Positions 40,678 to 40,827 of a DNA stretch of 40,827 nt are shown in pieces. The stretch comes from Tenericutes bacterium ADurb.Bin087. Lineage in GTDB: Bacteria > Bacillota_I > Bacilli_A > RFN20 > CAG-826. Below the pieces are notes generated by a model. That model saw only the letters and a list, made by a program, of their open reading frames with translations, did no database searches and was not told where the DNA came from. Position numbers and translations under genes: made by a program. Each line of letters begins with the position of its first letter. The stretch's first letter is position 1. The stretch lies in NCBI GenBank assembly GCA_002070905.1, contig MWEF01000010.1:1-40827 (forward strand). Direction: 5' to 3'.

Positions 40678-40724
40678 CCCACCCCGAGCTTTGATTGGTT
40701 CCTGCCTAGTGCCGCTCAAGGTGT
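40650..40724 (-). ncRNA. Candidate structured small RNA or attenuator leader
   Basis: On the minus strand CACCTTGAGC (40714-40723) pairs with GCTCGGGGTG (40680-40689) over ten bases with two G-T wobbles. It encloses 24 unpaired bases and is followed after two bases by the terminator hairpin. A promoter-like TTGAGC-18-TATTAT (40731-40760) would start transcription at about 40724, right at the stem base. The loop contains CACTA (40707-40711), the same as part of the terminator 5' arm, so it could pair with the 3' arm and prevent termination. I do not recognise a known RNA family. T-box and SRP signatures are absent. Confidence 0.5.
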
Positions 40725-40730
40725 ACTCTT

Positions 40731-40760
40731 ATAATAACATATAAATTTAACAAGGCTCAA
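40731..40760 (-). promoter_or_regulatory. Promoter candidate for the structured RNA
   Basis: On the minus strand TTGAGC (40755-40760), an 18-base spacer and TATTAT (40731-40736). The implied start near 40724 coincides with the base of the 10-bp stem, which supports the call. The -35 box matches consensus at four of six bases. Confidence 0.45.
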
Positions 40761-40770
40761 TTAAATAGAA

Positions 40771-40796
40771 CGTGGACACTTTTTTTAAATTCCACG
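40771..40796. repeat. CGTGGA/TCCACG inverted repeat at the window edge
   Basis: A 6-bp perfect inverted repeat with a 14-base T-rich loop containing CACTTTTTTT. Tips of the form TGGACACTTTTT occur at the ends of some IS3-like elements, but no transposase is visible before the window ends. Confidence 0.3.
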
Positions 40797-40827
40797 CTGC
40801 ATTTAATAGCTTTGGTCACTTGAACAC

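Noticed and set aside
40650-40724. T-box or SRP RNA reading of the structured element
   Set aside because: GGGTGG resembles part of a T-box, but the rest of the motif, the specifier stem and a tRNA-related gene downstream are missing. The conserved SRP loop GGAAGGNAGCAGCC is also absent.

Overview
The window (40,827 bp, AT-rich, densely coded) looks like a carbohydrate-scavenging region of a low-GC, probably wall-less member of the Mycoplasmatota / early Bacilli (Acholeplasmatales, Izemoplasmatales or RF39-like). Pointers are the many Ser/Glu-rich lipoproteins with Cys lipoboxes, a surface protein ending in a membrane anchor without an LPXTG motif, strong AAAGGAGG ribosome binding sites and TGA used as a normal stop (in the GH2 gene, two operon-2 genes and pgcA). 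That argues for the standard code, not the Mycoplasma code. The lineage is inferred from sequence style only. I saw no rRNA, tRNA or CRISPR array and no complete mobile element.

Region 1 (about 165-12,122) is an arabinan-type locus. Two minus-strand transcription units encode three paralogous GH43 lipoproteins with endo-arabinanase motifs, a non-catalytic lipoprotein with three CBM4/9-like modules, an ABC sugar importer (binding lipoprotein and two permeases) and a cytosolic GH2 glycosidase. A divergent LacI-family regulator (11,100-12,122) lies next to them. The same 16-bp near-palindrome with a central CG lies just downstream of the -10 boxes of both unit promoters (10,991-11,006 and 8,458-8,473), so one LacI-regulated arabinan regulon is likely.

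Region 2 (12,210-33,949) holds a small membrane protein and then an 11-gene minus-strand operon (30,830 to 13,120) whose genes overlap or are separated by at most 35 bases. It encodes an unrecognised 687-residue lipoprotein, an unrecognised BIG2-containing lipoprotein, a cytosolic GH130, a second ABC importer, a DUF1861/GT108-like protein, a lipoprotein with X2-like and repeated CBM-like modules, a GH125 exo-alpha-1,6-mannosidase lipoprotein, a secreted GH130-like protein with tandem F5/8C modules, and an FN3/GLUG lipoprotein. A second LacI regulator sits upstream, followed by a divergent, strongly promoted surface protein that shares the CBM-like module.

Region 3 (34,062-37,618) is a plus-strand operon for a phosphogluco/phosphomannomutase, class I mannose-6-phosphate isomerase and a ROK sugar kinase. 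The joint reading is that region 2 captures and cleaves mannan or beta-mannosides, partly by phosphorolysis to mannose-1-phosphate. Region 3 then converts mannose-1-phosphate and free mannose to fructose-6-phosphate.

Region 4 (37,619-40,827) contains a Bcr-type ABC exporter pair and a GH53 endo-galactanase gene. The GH53 gene has its own terminator and a possible structured leader or small RNA with an intrinsic terminator upstream. The most novel material is the mannoside operon: the unknown first gene, the DUF1861 protein, and a recurring FETGDLxGW module present six times in three proteins.
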